A DNA stretch of 64,000 nucleotides from Ferrimonas balearica (GCF_019802055.1 NZ_JAHVHW010000007.1:1327403-1391402), one strand, 5' to 3'. Positions 26,387 to 36,460 are shown, counted from the stretch's first letter. Translations and numbers: made by a program. Notes: generated by a model from the letters alone, not told the origin.

Positions 26387-27031
26387 ATGCATCAACGTAA
26401 TAACAGGGCACCTGGTCAGGCCAGAACACAAAAACCCCGCCAGAACAGGCCTTTGCGGCGTCCGAAGAGCGACAAAGGCCCCCGTCGGGTTGTCCTGTTC
26501 AACAAGCCATTTGATGTGCTTAGCCAATTTACCGATGGCGGCAATCGAGCCACGCTTGCAGACTACATCACCGAGCCGGGGGTGTACGCTGCAGGCCGCC
26601 TGGACCGGGACTCCGAAGGGCTGCTGCTGCTGACCAACGATGGTTCGCTGCAGGCCAAACTGACTCAGCCCGGAAAGAAAACCACCAAAACCTACTACGT
26701 ACAGGTCGAAGGTGAACCGAGTGATGACGCGCTGCAGGCGCTCCGTGATGGTGTCACTCTGAACGATGGCCCCACCCTGCCCGCCAAGGTTGAGCGAATC
26801 GCTGAGCCCCACTGGCTGTGGCCACGCAATCCCCCGATTCGGGAACGTAAAGCGATCCCCACCAGCTGGATCAGCATCACCATCATTGAGGGGCGTAATC
26901 GTCAGGTGCGCCGGATGACGGCCCATGTCGGCTATCCCACCCTGCGCCTTATCCGCTACCGCATTGGCAACTGGACACTGGACGGTCTGGCCAACGGCGA
27001 GTACCGGGTCATCACACAGGACAAAGGATGA
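26387..27031 (+). CDS. rluE: 23S rRNA pseudouridine(2457) synthase RluE
   Basis: An RsuA-family pseudouridine synthase (214 aa). After a basic, low-complexity N-terminal tail (about residues 1-35) come the motifs [14 protein letters not shown] and [19 protein letters not shown], the latter holding the catalytic Asp. The C-terminal motif is [15 protein letters not shown]. There is no S4 domain, as expected for RluE. The gene overlaps nudJ by an ATGA junction. Confidence 0.93.
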   Translation: MHQRNNRAPGQARTQKPRQNRPLRRPKSDKGPRRVVLFNKPFDVLSQFTDGGNRATLADYITEPGVYAAGRLDRDSEGLLLLTNDGSLQAKLTQPGKKTTKTYYVQVEGEPSDDALQALRDGVTLNDGPTLPAKVERIAEPHWLWPRNPPIRERKAIPTSWISITIIEGRNRQVRRMTAHVGYPTLRLIRYRIGNWTLDGLANGEYRVITQDKG

Positions 27032-27489
27032 GCCAGCCACGTTACCGACCCTATGTCACGGTGGCCTGTGTGGTCGCGGCCAAGGGCAGTTACCTGCTGG
27101 TTGAGGAGTGCATCGCCGGGGAGCGGCGATTCAATCAGCCAGCGGGACACCTTGAAGCGGGCGAATCCGTGATTGAGGCGTGCGCGCGTGAGTTGCTTGA
27201 AGAGACCGGGTTGCAATGTCAGCCGCACAGCCTGGTGCGGATCCATCAGTGGCGCACTCCGGATGGCATCGAGTTTTTGCGCTTTACCTTTGGGCTCCGT
27301 CTCGATGAGCAGCCCGCGGTTCAACCCAGGGATCCGGCAATTCTGGCCTGCCACTGGCTGACCCGGGAGGAGATCGCCCTCCTTGGACCCCAATTGCGCA
27401 GCCCACTGGTGCTGGCCTCCATCGATGACTTTGAGAAGGCCTCCGGCGTACCGCTCTCGATTCTGGATGATCGCTTAATGACCAACTGA
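27028..27489 (+). CDS. nudJ: Nudix hydrolase NudJ (HMP-PP/nucleoside triphosphatase-type)
   Basis: A 153-aa Nudix enzyme with the box [23 protein letters not shown] in the consensus GX5EX7REUXEEXGU spacing. E. coli NudJ hydrolyses nucleoside di/triphosphates and the thiamin intermediate HMP-PP. The rluE-nudJ-mnmA-hflD-purB order is the same as in E. coli, which supports the name. Confidence 0.93.
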   Translation: MSQPRYRPYVTVACVVAAKGSYLLVEECIAGERRFNQPAGHLEAGESVIEACARELLEETGLQCQPHSLVRIHQWRTPDGIEFLRFTFGLRLDEQPAVQPRDPAILACHWLTREEIALLGPQLRSPLVLASIDDFEKASGVPLSILDDRLMTN

Positions 27490-27598
27490 CGGCGCCTCAG
27501 ATGAGCCCCCTTCGCCATTCGCGCCAACCGGGGTTTCGTGGTAGAATACGCGCCCGAAATTTTCAATCTGAATTTTGCACAGCGGAACCCCTATTACG

Positions 27599-28702
27599 AT
27601 GTCAGATAACCGCAACAAAAAGGTGATCGTCGGCATGTCCGGCGGCGTTGATTCCTCAGTCTCAGCCTACCTCCTGCTTCAGCAGGGTTACCAGGTAGAG
27701 GGTCTCTTCATGAAAAACTGGGAAGAGGATGACACCGAGGAGTACTGCGCCGCGTCACAGGACCTGGCTGACGCCCAAGCGGTGTGCGACAAGCTGGGCA
27801 TCGAGTTGCACAGCGTAAACTTCGCCGCCGAGTACTGGGACAACGTGTTCGAGTACTTCCTGGAGGAGTACAAGGCCGGTCGTACCCCGAACCCGGACAT
27901 CATGTGCAACAAGGAGATTAAGTTTAAGGCCTTCCTGGAGTTTGCGGCCGAGGCACTGGGCGCGGATTACATCGCCACCGGTCACTATGTGCGTCGACGC
28001 CAGCGTGAAGATGGCCAGTTCGAGATGCTGCGTGGCCTGGATAACAACAAAGACCAGAGCTACTTCCTCTACACCCTGAGCCACGAGCATGTGGCGCAGA
28101 CTCTGTTCCCGGTTGGTGAACTGGAGAAGCCGGAAGTCCGTCGCATCGCCGAAGAGCAAGGCTTGATCACCGCGGACAAAAAAGACAGCACCGGCATCTG
28201 CTTTATTGGCGAGCGCAAATTCAAGGACTTCCTGGCGAAGTACCTGCCCGCCCAGCCCGGCGATATCGAAACCACCGAAGGGGAAGTGATTGGCCAGCAT
28301 GATGGCCTGATGTATCACACCCTGGGCCAACGTAAAGGCCTGCGCATCGGCGGCATGAAAAATGCGGGCGACGCGCCCTGGTACGTGGTCGATAAGGATC
28401 TTGAACGAAACGTGCTGATCGTTGGTCAGGGCGCCGATAACCCGCGCCTCTACTCCAACGGTTTGGTTGCCAATCAGCTGCACTGGGTAGACCGTCTGGG
28501 CCCGCAGGGCGAAACCGTGATCTCGGTGAAGACCCGCTACCGCCAACAGGATATCCCTTGCACCGTAACGCCGCTGGAGAATGGCGAGTTGGAAGTGCGC
28601 TTCCATGAGCCGGTCAGCTCCGTGACACCCGGCCAGTCTGCGGTGTTCTACCACAATGAAGTCTGCCTGGGTGGCGGCATCATTGATCGCGTTATTCGAT
28701 AA
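27599..28702 (+). CDS. mnmA: tRNA-specific 2-thiouridylase MnmA
   Basis: Makes 2-thiouridine at tRNA wobble position 34 using sulfur relayed by the Tus system. The 367-aa protein has the PP-loop [12 protein letters not shown]. The catalytic cysteines are Cys103 ([10 protein letters not shown]) and Cys201 ([12 protein letters not shown]). The start at ATG 27599 (MSDNRNKK) is preferred over an upstream TTG at 27575. Probably co-transcribed with hflD (11-nt gap) and purB (27-nt gap). Confidence 0.96.
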   Translation: MSDNRNKKVIVGMSGGVDSSVSAYLLLQQGYQVEGLFMKNWEEDDTEEYCAASQDLADAQAVCDKLGIELHSVNFAAEYWDNVFEYFLEEYKAGRTPNPDIMCNKEIKFKAFLEFAAEALGADYIATGHYVRRRQREDGQFEMLRGLDNNKDQSYFLYTLSHEHVAQTLFPVGELEKPEVRRIAEEQGLITADKKDSTGICFIGERKFKDFLAKYLPAQPGDIETTEGEVIGQHDGLMYHTLGQRKGLRIGGMKNAGDAPWYVVDKDLERNVLIVGQGADNPRLYSNGLVANQLHWVDRLGPQGETVISVKTRYRQQDIPCTVTPLENGELEVRFHEPVSSVTPGQSAVFYHNEVCLGGGIIDRVIR

Positions 28703-28713
28703 GCGGGACCACT

Positions 28714-29331
28714 ATGCGCCAATCTCTCTCCCAAAGTAACATGGCCTTCGCTGGCCTCTGCCTGGCAGTACACCAGGTACGTGAACTGTCCCGTTTTGGT
28801 CGCGTCGACGAAGAACTGCTCGGCGCTACCCTCAACACCGTACTGGTCACCGACCCGGATAGCGCCGAAGACGTTTATCAAGGCTGCGATCTCCGTCTGG
28901 GATACCAGACTCTGGTTGACCAACTGGGTGATGGTAATAAGAAAGACGTGGACCTGACCCGTTACGTGGTCGGCATCCTCGCTCTGGAGCGCAAACTGAG
29001 CAGCAAGCCTGCCGCCCTGTCGATGCTGGCGGAGCGTTTGTCTCAGGTGAAGCGCCAACGCCACCACTACGAAGTGACCGATGAGCAGGTGCTGTCCAAT
29101 ATGGCGTCCGTTTACTCCGACGTCATCAGCCCCCTCGGTGCCCGTATTCAGGTGGTGGGCTCCCCCGCCCAACTGCAACAACCCCTGAACCAATACCGAA
29201 TTCGTGCCCTACTGCTTGCAGCGATCCGATCCGCGGTGCTGTGGCGCCAGCTTGGTGGCAAACGCCGTCAACTGGTGCTGTCTCGTCGCGCCATGGTGAA
29301 AGACGCCACGCAAGCCCTACAACATCTATAA
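28714..29331 (+). CDS. hflD: High frequency lysogenization protein HflD homolog
   Basis: A 205-aa alpha-helical peripheral membrane protein between mnmA and purB, the invariant position of hflD in gammaproteobacteria. It begins MRQSLSQSNMAFAGLCLAVHQV and contains ERKLSSKPAALSMLAERL. In E. coli HflD binds phage lambda CII; its housekeeping role is unclear. Confidence 0.92.
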   Translation: MRQSLSQSNMAFAGLCLAVHQVRELSRFGRVDEELLGATLNTVLVTDPDSAEDVYQGCDLRLGYQTLVDQLGDGNKKDVDLTRYVVGILALERKLSSKPAALSMLAERLSQVKRQRHHYEVTDEQVLSNMASVYSDVISPLGARIQVVGSPAQLQQPLNQYRIRALLLAAIRSAVLWRQLGGKRRQLVLSRRAMVKDATQALQHL

Positions 29332-30726
<1,395 letters not shown>

Positions 30727-30744
30727 TCGTTCCAGCCCCCAATC

Positions 30745-30766
30745 AGCGCCGCCTTCGGGCGGCGCT
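30745..30766 (+). terminator. Stem-loop after purB (weak terminator or attenuator)
   Basis: Perfect 9-bp stem AGCGCCGCC-TTCG-GGCGGCGCT with a UUCG tetraloop, but no T run follows. It may stabilise the purB 3' end or moderate flow into roxA 24 nt downstream. Confidence 0.5.
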
Positions 30767-30789
30767 GTCGTATCGACAGGACGTCCAGG

Positions 30790-31911
30790 ATGAAGCTTAA
30801 TCTCGATATCCCCGCCTTTCTTCAACAGCACTGGCAACAACAGCCCTGCGTTATCCGCCAGGCCATCCCTGAATTTGAAGACCCGATTGAACCCGATGAG
30901 CTGGCCGGTCTGGCCCTTGAGGAGAGTGTCAGCAGCCGCATTGTGATTCGCGATGGAGAGCGCTGGTTCAGCGAATCCGGTGGACGTGAGGATTACAACG
31001 ATCTTGGCGGTCAAGACTGGCAGTTACTGGTTCAGGCGGTTAACCATCACCATGGACCCGCCCAGTCGCTGTGCGAACAGTTCCGGTTCTTGCCAGACTG
31101 GCGTTTCGACGACCTTATGGTCTCTTTTGCGGTGCCCGGGGGCGGCGTGGGTCCCCATATCGACAATTACGACGTATTCATCCTCCAGGGCCAGGGAGAG
31201 CGCCGTTGGCAGGTTGGGCAACAGGGAAGCCACCGCCCCAGGCCGAATTGCCCTGGCATGGCGCTGGTTGAAGATTTTGAGCCCATCATCGATGTCGTAA
31301 TGCAGCCCGGAGACCTGCTCTACATCCCGCCTGGCTTTCCCCATTGCGGGCAGACCCTGACTCCCTCACTTTCCTACTCTCTCGGTTATCGAGCCCCCAG
31401 CCAACAGGAGTTACTCGGAGCCCTGGCAGACCACCTGCTAGACAGCGACCAGGGTAAGCGGCGGTTTACCTCCTCCTCGGAATCTGCGCAGCCGGGAGTG
31501 CTCAGCCTGACACACCAGAAGGGGATGATGACCCTGCTGCAAAGCCTGTTTGATGACCCGGCACAGTGGCAGGACACTCTGGGTCGACTGCTCAGCCAGA
31601 ACCGGTTTGAGCTTGATCCCTGGCCCCCATCCCCAGCGTTAACCCAGACAGAGATCGCTGAGGCGCTTGGACAAGATGCGGCGCTCTATCGCCTGGCCGG
31701 TCTTAAGGTGTTACAGCTGGAGGGCGCACCGGCCACGGACCTTTACCTGGATGGAGAGCGTTACTCTCTGCCTGAGCCTCTGGCCGACACCGCGACCCTG
31801 CTCGCCAACCGTTTGACCCTTGAAGCGAGTGAATGGCGCCCGCTTTTTCAGCTCGCCCCGGATACCCTGCTGGAGTGGCTGAATCTGGGCTACTGGCAAC
31901 TGGATCACTGA
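30790..31911 (+). CDS. roxA: 50S ribosomal protein L16 3-hydroxylase (RoxA/YcfD, JmjC oxygenase)
   Basis: A 2-oxoglutarate/Fe(II) oxygenase that hydroxylates an arginine of ribosomal protein L16. The 373-aa protein has the JmjC iron triad His123-x-Asp125 (GPHIDNYDVF) and His185 (PGFPHCGQ), offset by only two residues from the E. coli positions as I recall them. The C-terminal helical/winged-helix region fits. The downstream terminator is shared with the convergent secreted-protein gene. Confidence 0.93.
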   Translation: MKLNLDIPAFLQQHWQQQPCVIRQAIPEFEDPIEPDELAGLALEESVSSRIVIRDGERWFSESGGREDYNDLGGQDWQLLVQAVNHHHGPAQSLCEQFRFLPDWRFDDLMVSFAVPGGGVGPHIDNYDVFILQGQGERRWQVGQQGSHRPRPNCPGMALVEDFEPIIDVVMQPGDLLYIPPGFPHCGQTLTPSLSYSLGYRAPSQQELLGALADHLLDSDQGKRRFTSSSESAQPGVLSLTHQKGMMTLLQSLFDDPAQWQDTLGRLLSQNRFELDPWPPSPALTQTEIAEALGQDAALYRLAGLKVLQLEGAPATDLYLDGERYSLPEPLADTATLLANRLTLEASEWRPLFQLAPDTLLEWLNLGYWQLDH

Positions 31912-31936
31912 CACGACACATGCCTCGCTCCGCATC

Positions 31937-31969
31937 AAAAAACCCGCAGCCTCAGGACTGCGGGTTTTC
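31937..31969. terminator. Bidirectional terminator after roxA
   Basis: Stem CCCGCAG (31943-31949) with CTGCGGG (31958-31964), flanked by A6 and T4. Confidence 0.87.
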
Positions 31970-31988
31970 TTTATCTACATTGATGACG

Positions 31989-32537
31989 CTACATGCAGGC
32001 TTCGATCTCCAGCCCCAGCTCAGCAGCAACAAATCCGCCCAGCGAGGCCATAGAATCATCCGGGATAACGCCGACATCCGCCAAAGCGCGGGCCAGGTTA
32101 CGGAGGCCAAGGCGTGGAGAGTCAAACGAGCTGGAGTGCTCACCCATCATGCCCATCTGAGCAAATACCGCCGAAGCCTGACCCCAACAGGCTGCATTGC
32201 CCGCCGCCATGCTTTCCGCTTCTGCCACCGCTTTCGGGTTGTTGAGGCAGCGCTCCAGCGAGAGCCCCAATTCCGCCATCAGGTAGTCGGCCAGTGCTCC
32301 CATCGTGGGCGCGGAGAGCAGGCCGATGTCATACAGAGCCCGCGCCGTATTAGCGAGGCCAAGCCGGGGATTGCTTTGCTGGCTGGCGTGCTCTCCCATC
32401 GCCCCGAGTTGAGCAAAGGCCTGAGTGGCTTCCCCCCAACAACTGTTGGGCGTGGCGTGTACCGACGGTGAAACGGAGAGCAGCAGAAATCCGGCAGAGA
32501 ACAACGATAAGGACAGAGAACGAGTCAGAGTCTTCAC
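31989..32537 (-). CDS. Unrecognised secreted protein with two Cys-bracketed 65-residue repeats
   Basis: A 182-aa protein with a signal peptide (about residues 1-28, SPSVHA/T). It holds two tandem repeats of exactly 65 residues, Cys33-Cys97 and Cys117-Cys181, with 34 of 65 positions identical. Each repeat starts CWG(E/Q)A, carries MGEH, PRLGL and ARAL, and ends AELGL..E.C. The only cysteines are the first and last residue of each repeat, suggesting one disulfide per repeat after export. An 18-19-residue linker rich in Ala/Glu joins them. I do not recognise a family. It lies alone, convergent with roxA. Confidence 0.85.
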   Translation of the reverse strand: MKTLTRSLSLSLFSAGFLLLSVSPSVHATPNSCWGEATQAFAQLGAMGEHASQQSNPRLGLANTARALYDIGLLSAPTMGALADYLMAELGLSLERCLNNPKAVAEAESMAAGNAACWGQASAVFAQMGMMGEHSSSFDSPRLGLRNLARALADVGVIPDDSMASLGGFVAAELGLEIEACM

Positions 32538-32673
32538 GGCATATACCTCATAGAATTTTCGAGAACAGATCCGGTCGATCCCTGAACGCGTAATAAGCCA
32601 AGTGAAATGGTCAGCTTCTGTGGCGGACTCAGAGACTTAGTCATAGTTCACATGGTGCAGCAGAGCAAGCGGT

Positions 32674-32695
32674 CGCCCTGCCGCAAGGCAGGCGT
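32674..32695. other. GCAA-tetraloop hairpin in the intergenic region
   Basis: CCTGCC-GCAA-GGCAGG (32677-32692), extendable by flanking CGC/GCG with one bulge. It lies between the secreted-repeat gene and the DUF4826-like gene. No T run follows on either strand, so it is not an ordinary terminator; it could belong to a leader or small RNA. Confidence 0.4.
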
Positions 32696-32742
32696 GCCCT
32701 TGACCTTATCCGGTGCTGCGCGTTTCCCTATGCCGAAACAAG

Positions 32743-32769
32743 AAACGGCCCCCTTTTGGGAGCCGTTTT
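32743..32769. terminator. Terminator downstream of the DUF4826-like gene
   Basis: AAACGGC and GCCGTTT arms with inner CCC/GGG and one C-A mismatch. On the minus strand it ends in T-rich sequence. It lies 28 nt past the stop of the minus-strand gene. Confidence 0.65.
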
Positions 32770-32796
32770 GCGATATTCATTGAGACATCAATGCCT

Positions 32797-33219
32797 TCAG
32801 TTGACCATCGGCATCTCTTCCCAGATACGCTCATCCTGGTGCATGTTGCCCAGTCCTTCGGCACGACTGACCAGCATGCGAGCCAGGTCCTGCTGAGTCT
32901 TATCGGGACTCCGTATCAGGTTTTCCGCTTTCAGTTGCCATGCCAATGAAAAATGGCGAAGTACCTCACGCGCATTGGGCGCCGTACTCTCAGGGATGAT
33001 GTCGGTGGGCAGGTCGCCGCTGAGCACCCAGAATCTGCGTTTTCTCGGGCCGTTCTCTTCGATTTTCCAGACAGCAACCAGAGGCGCCAGTACGCGGCTC
33101 TCTTTCATCACCACCTTGCCGGGCAAAATACCCTTTTCTGCCATGAACTTATTTGCTTTCTGAAACTGCGCTCGCACCCAGGCCGCTTCTTGTTGTTCTG
33201 TATTTGCCTGTTCAGTCAT
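32797..33219 (-). CDS. DUF4826-like conserved cytoplasmic protein
   Basis: A 140-aa protein starting MTEQANTEQQEAAWVRAQF, with conserved-looking blocks ESRVLAPLVAVWKIE, FWVLSGDLPTD and REVLRHFSLAWQLKAENL. I recall this pattern from DUF4826 proteins of Shewanella and relatives, but cannot confirm it here. There is no signal peptide. The start at ATG 33219 follows GGAAGG; the frame extends upstream to 33447 without support. Function unknown. Confidence 0.75.
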   Translation of the reverse strand: MTEQANTEQQEAAWVRAQFQKANKFMAEKGILPGKVVMKESRVLAPLVAVWKIEENGPRKRRFWVLSGDLPTDIIPESTAPNAREVLRHFSLAWQLKAENLIRSPDKTQQDLARMLVSRAEGLGNMHQDERIWEEMPMVN

Positions 33220-33267
33220 CTTCCCTTCCTGGCGAATTGTGATGGAGATCAATAGACCGGAACTTTT

Positions 33268-33286
33268 CATGACGTTAACGTCAATG
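33268..33286. promoter_or_regulatory. 14-bp perfect palindrome, candidate LiuR-type operator
   Basis: TGACGTTAACGTCA (33270-33283) is a perfect palindrome extended by CA/ATG to near symmetry. It lies 140 nt upstream of the leucine dehydrogenase GTG and 50 nt upstream of the divergent gene. The ACGTTAACGT core resembles operators of MerR-family regulators such as LiuR, which controls branched-chain amino acid degradation in related bacteria. Assignment is inference. Confidence 0.4.
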
Positions 33287-33422
33287 TCAAGATGCCTTTC
33301 CAGTCTCCTTACCCATGGCCACTGCTCCGATTTGGTGGCAGGGGTCAGCACTGGTAAGGTGCCCCCATAATCACAACGAATGGGCCAATTTACAAGGCCC
33401 TCAACGGCACGGAGTAAGCAAG

Positions 33423-34460
33423 GTGGCTCTCTTTTCCCATCCCTCATTCGATCACCATGAACAGGTGATGTTCGTCCACGATGAAGCCTCTGGTCTCAAA
33501 GCGATCATCGCTGTTCATGACACCACACTGGGGCCCGCTGTTGGCGGTTGCCGCATGTGGCCTTACGAGTCCGAAGAGGATGCGCTGAATGACGTATTGC
33601 GCCTCTCTCGCGGCATGACCTACAAAAACGCCCTGGCCGGCCTGGAGTTTGGCGGTGGCAAATCAGTCATCATCGGCAACCCCAAGTCCGACAAATCCGA
33701 AGCACTGTTTCGTGCCTTCGGCCGTTTCGTCGACTCCCTTGGCGGCCGCTACTACTCAGCAGAAGACGTGGGCATCACCACGTCGGACATCATGATCGCC
33801 CATCAGGAAACCCCCTATATGGCGGGCCTTGAAGGCAAGAGTGGTGATCCCTCCCCCTACACCGCTCTGGGTACCTACCTGGGCATCAAAGCGGCGATTA
33901 AGCATCAGCGTGGTATCGACTCCCTTGAAGGGATCAAAGTTGCGGTACAGGGTCTGGGACACGTTGGTTTCCACCTTTGCCGTCATCTGCACGAAGCGGG
34001 CGCAAAACTGGTGGTGTGTGATCTGAGCGAAACCCAGCTGGAGCGGGCGCGCACTGAGTTTGGTGCCGAAGTGGTCGAACTGGACGCCATCTATCGTCAG
34101 GACGTTGACGTCTATGCGCCGTGCGCCCTGGGCGCCACCATCAACGACGACACCATCCCTCAGCTGAAGGCCACCATCGTCGCTGGCTGCGCTAACAACC
34201 AGTTGGCCGAGCCGCGCCATGGCGAAATTCTGAAAGAGAAAGGGATTCTTTACGCGCCGGATTACGTCATCAACGCTGGCGGCATCATCAACGTCTCCTT
34301 CGAGCGGGACTACAACCCGGATATGGCGGAAGCCAAGGTACGTAAGATCTACGATACCCTGCTGACCATTTTTAAGGACGCCGATGACAGTGGCAAAACC
34401 ACTGCTGTAGTAGCGGACGAGATGGCACAGGCCATTATCGCAAACGTCCGAAACAAGTAA
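33423..34460 (+). CDS. Leucine (branched-chain/phenylalanine) dehydrogenase
   Basis: An NAD-dependent Glu/Leu/Phe/Val-dehydrogenase family enzyme (345 aa) that deaminates branched-chain amino acids to 2-keto acids. The N-terminal catalytic domain has GPAVGGCRMW and LEFGGGKSVIIG with the catalytic Lys region. The Rossmann domain has VAVQGLGHVGFHLCRHL. The GTG at 33423 has GGAG 8 nt before it (start VALFSHPSFDHHEQV); the frame's earlier ATG at 33315 would add 36 unlikely residues. A strong terminator follows. Substrate preference among Leu, Val and Phe cannot be fixed from sequence. Confidence 0.92.
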   Translation: MALFSHPSFDHHEQVMFVHDEASGLKAIIAVHDTTLGPAVGGCRMWPYESEEDALNDVLRLSRGMTYKNALAGLEFGGGKSVIIGNPKSDKSEALFRAFGRFVDSLGGRYYSAEDVGITTSDIMIAHQETPYMAGLEGKSGDPSPYTALGTYLGIKAAIKHQRGIDSLEGIKVAVQGLGHVGFHLCRHLHEAGAKLVVCDLSETQLERARTEFGAEVVELDAIYRQDVDVYAPCALGATINDDTIPQLKATIVAGCANNQLAEPRHGEILKEKGILYAPDYVINAGGIINVSFERDYNPDMAEAKVRKIYDTLLTIFKDADDSGKTTAVVADEMAQAIIANVRNK

Positions 34461-34477
34461 GGCGGATGAGCGTGCAG

Positions 34478-34506
34478 AAAGGGGCCTGAGGGCCCCTTTC
34501 TTTATT
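34478..34506. terminator. Terminator between leucine dehydrogenase and CAP-domain gene
   Basis: Perfect 9-bp stem AAAGGGGCC-TGAG-GGCCCCTTT followed by CTTTATT. It overlaps the stop codon of the convergent gene. Confidence 0.87.
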
Positions 34507-35047
34507 CCAACTCAACAGAGAAACTGCCGGACTTCCGTATCAGGACAATGGGCTCAGGTGAACTGTCGTCCTTTCTGGCGACATAGACCACCCAATAGTC
34601 GACATACGGCGTGTTCCAGTCGTAGTAGTAACCCACCGAAATCTCATCCTGCTCATGGTAAAGAGGGTGTTCTCCAAGCAGGTGAGTGCGGTGGCCAACA
34701 GAGCCCTTAAACGCCTCCCACATGTCGTACGCCTCGCCAAAGCCTCCCGCCACAGCTTCAATCTGGTTGCCAAGTCCCACTTCGTAGCGACGATCCAGGG
34801 GGTATCCGGCATTAGCAACCCGCGCATTCGCCCCACCCCCGCCAAAATGGCTGACATGCCCCCGCTCAGCCATCTCCCGGGCTTTCTCCTGCGCAACCAC
34901 GGCGAGGATCCCGTCGCATTTCAGTGAACGCCGTTTCTGTTCTGGGTCCTCAATAATCAAGCGTGCCAGTTCCCTGGCCTTAGGGTGCAGACCGCACTCC
35001 AATGGAACCGCCAAAGTAGTGGCAGCAAAGATAAGCGCTAATGACAT
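34502..35047 (-). CDS. Secreted CAP-domain (SCP/PR1-like) protein
   Basis: A 181-aa protein with a short signal peptide (MSLALIFAATTLAVP). The CAP fold follows: Cys-bracketed N-terminal helices, VAQEKAREMAERGHVSHFGG, a central MWEAFKGSVGHRTHLLGEHPLY block with the candidate metal-site His, and the strand VDYWVVYVARK. The ATG at 35047 has AAGGGA 5 nt upstream. Bacterial CAP proteins are extracellular and mostly of unknown function. It is monocistronic. Confidence 0.82.
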   Translation of the reverse strand: MSLALIFAATTLAVPLECGLHPKARELARLIIEDPEQKRRSLKCDGILAVVAQEKAREMAERGHVSHFGGGGANARVANAGYPLDRRYEVGLGNQIEAVAGGFGEAYDMWEAFKGSVGHRTHLLGEHPLYHEQDEISVGYYYDWNTPYVDYWVVYVARKDDSSPEPIVLIRKSGSFSVELE

Positions 35048-35177
35048 GACAGTCCCTTGTATGTAATAACGACTAATCAACGTGCCAAAGTCGGGTCGCG
35101 TTGGCAAATCTGATGCATTTCACTCCACCAGAGAGTATCCTTGTGCGCTGCGTTTTATGGCGATTGAAGAGTAAACC

Positions 35178-35648
35178 ATGCCTGCACTACCGATCCCGGA
35201 CCACGACATGCTGAAAGCGTGGTTGGAGCAGTATCAGATCGAATACTACCTTTGCACTAGCTGTGAAGGGCTGCACCTGCCGCAATTGCAGGATCTGAAT
35301 GGGATCTATGACGCCAAAGTGGAGATCGAGGGGGATTTTGTCTACTGCTCGGCCTCCATCGAGCTTCGCCCAACGGGCGTGATGCCTGCGCACGCGGAGC
35401 TGGGCCGTCTCAACACCCATTACCCGACCCTGAAGATCTTCATCGAGATGGTGGATGACACCCTGCCCCGTCTGGTGATGTGCCACAACCTGGCTCTGCG
35501 TCCCGGTATTGAGGAGGCGCAGTTCATCTACTTCGTGCGGGACTGCATGGAACAGATGGAACAAGCGGCCGAGGAGATTAAGAAGATGGGCATCATTTTC
35601 TATCCCGAGGAAGAGGTCGAGGCCCCATCCCCCGCAATGATGCATTAA
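35178..35648 (+). CDS. YbjN domain-containing protein
   Basis: A 156-aa cytoplasmic protein whose fold-type pattern fits the YbjN/type III secretion chaperone-like family. Visible blocks are MLKAWLEQYQIEYY, GDFVYCSASIELRPTG and PRLVMCHNLALRPGIEEAQF, followed by an acidic C-terminal helix ending EEEVEAPSPAMMH. E. coli YbjN has a pleiotropic, ill-defined role in stress and motility. Strong terminator 1 nt after the stop. Confidence 0.8.
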   Translation: MPALPIPDHDMLKAWLEQYQIEYYLCTSCEGLHLPQLQDLNGIYDAKVEIEGDFVYCSASIELRPTGVMPAHAELGRLNTHYPTLKIFIEMVDDTLPRLVMCHNLALRPGIEEAQFIYFVRDCMEQMEQAAEEIKKMGIIFYPEEEVEAPSPAMMH

Positions 35649-35677
35649 AAAAAACGCCGGCTTGCGCCGGCGTTTTT
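35647..35677. terminator. Terminator after the YbjN-domain gene
   Basis: Perfect stem ACGCCGGC-TTGC-GCCGGCGT flanked by A8 and T5. Bidirectional: it also serves the minus-strand 28-aa gene. Confidence 0.93.
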
Positions 35678-35681
35678 ACTA

Positions 35682-35768
35682 TCAGGCAAAGATCATGGCC
35701 CCGAGGGCAACAATCATTGACAGGCTGCCAACAGTGGCACCCAAGGCAAATTTCAGATCTTTATTCAC
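35682..35768 (-). CDS. 28-residue single-span membrane peptide
   Basis: Reading (M)NKDLKFALGATVGSLSM, then IVALGAMIFA and stop, this is a short basic head followed by one hydrophobic, glycine-containing helix. The GTG start has GGAGA 7 nt upstream, and the stop lies just before the strong bidirectional terminator, so it has the complete layout of a gene despite its size. No family recognised. It could be a small regulatory membrane protein. The codon use is ordinary for the region. Confidence 0.6.
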   Translation of the reverse strand: MNKDLKFALGATVGSLSMIVALGAMIFA

Positions 35769-35941
35769 TGATCATTCTCCAAATCTTACGAATTGGCTGT
35801 CCCCACGGGTAGAGTAAAGATCACGTCCGAAAATCACTATCCCAACCCCGGCAAAATGCGAATCGGATCACACCTTTTTACCTTTGCACCAGATTAGGTC
35901 AAACCCGCTTTCTTCCTGAAAATCTGACCCATTTTCTGGCT

Positions 35942-35969
35942 CTGTCAGCGCGGCGTTTTCTGCTAAGAT
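35942..35969 (+). promoter_or_regulatory. Candidate sigma-70 promoter for gloA
   Basis: CTGTCA, a 16-nt spacer, then TAAGAT, 38 nt upstream of the gloA ATG. Pattern match only. Confidence 0.35.
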
Positions 35970-36006
35970 TGAGGCCCAACAAGTTGTTTTGCATAGGCTA
36001 TCGATC

Positions 36007-36420
36007 ATGTCACAACTCCTGCACACCATGTTTCGCGTCGGCGATCTGGACCGTTCCATTCAGTTTTATACCGATGTGCTCGGCATGAAGTTGCTGCGTA
36101 AGTCCGTCAATGAAGAGTACAAATACACCCTGGCCTTCGTGGGTTATGGCGAAGAGAAAGATGGCCACGCGGTGATCGAACTGACCTATAACTGGGGCGT
36201 AGACAAGTACGAGATGGGCAGCGCCTTTGGCCATATCGCACTGGGCTTTGAAGACATCTATCAGGCGTGCGACAAAATCCGCGCCGCAGGTGGCTCCATC
36301 ACTCGCGAGCCCGGCCCGGTTCTGGGTGGCTCTACCCACATCGCGTTCGTGGAAGACCCGGACGGCTACAAAATCGAACTGATCCAACGCTCCCAGGCGG
36401 GTGAAGGGGTCGGTGCCTGA
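36007..36420 (+). CDS. gloA: Lactoylglutathione lyase (glyoxalase I)
   Basis: Converts the methylglyoxal-glutathione hemithioacetal to S-lactoylglutathione, detoxifying methylglyoxal. The 137-aa VOC-fold metalloenzyme has [18 protein letters not shown] (first metal His), [21 protein letters not shown], and [15 protein letters not shown] (metal Glu). The ATG at 36007 is the family start; the frame opens six codons earlier. Confidence 0.96.
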   Translation: MSQLLHTMFRVGDLDRSIQFYTDVLGMKLLRKSVNEEYKYTLAFVGYGEEKDGHAVIELTYNWGVDKYEMGSAFGHIALGFEDIYQACDKIRAAGGSITREPGPVLGGSTHIAFVEDPDGYKIELIQRSQAGEGVGA

Positions 36421-36460
36421 TGCTTTTCGGGGGCGCACTCTACGCCCCCGGCTTTCCGCT

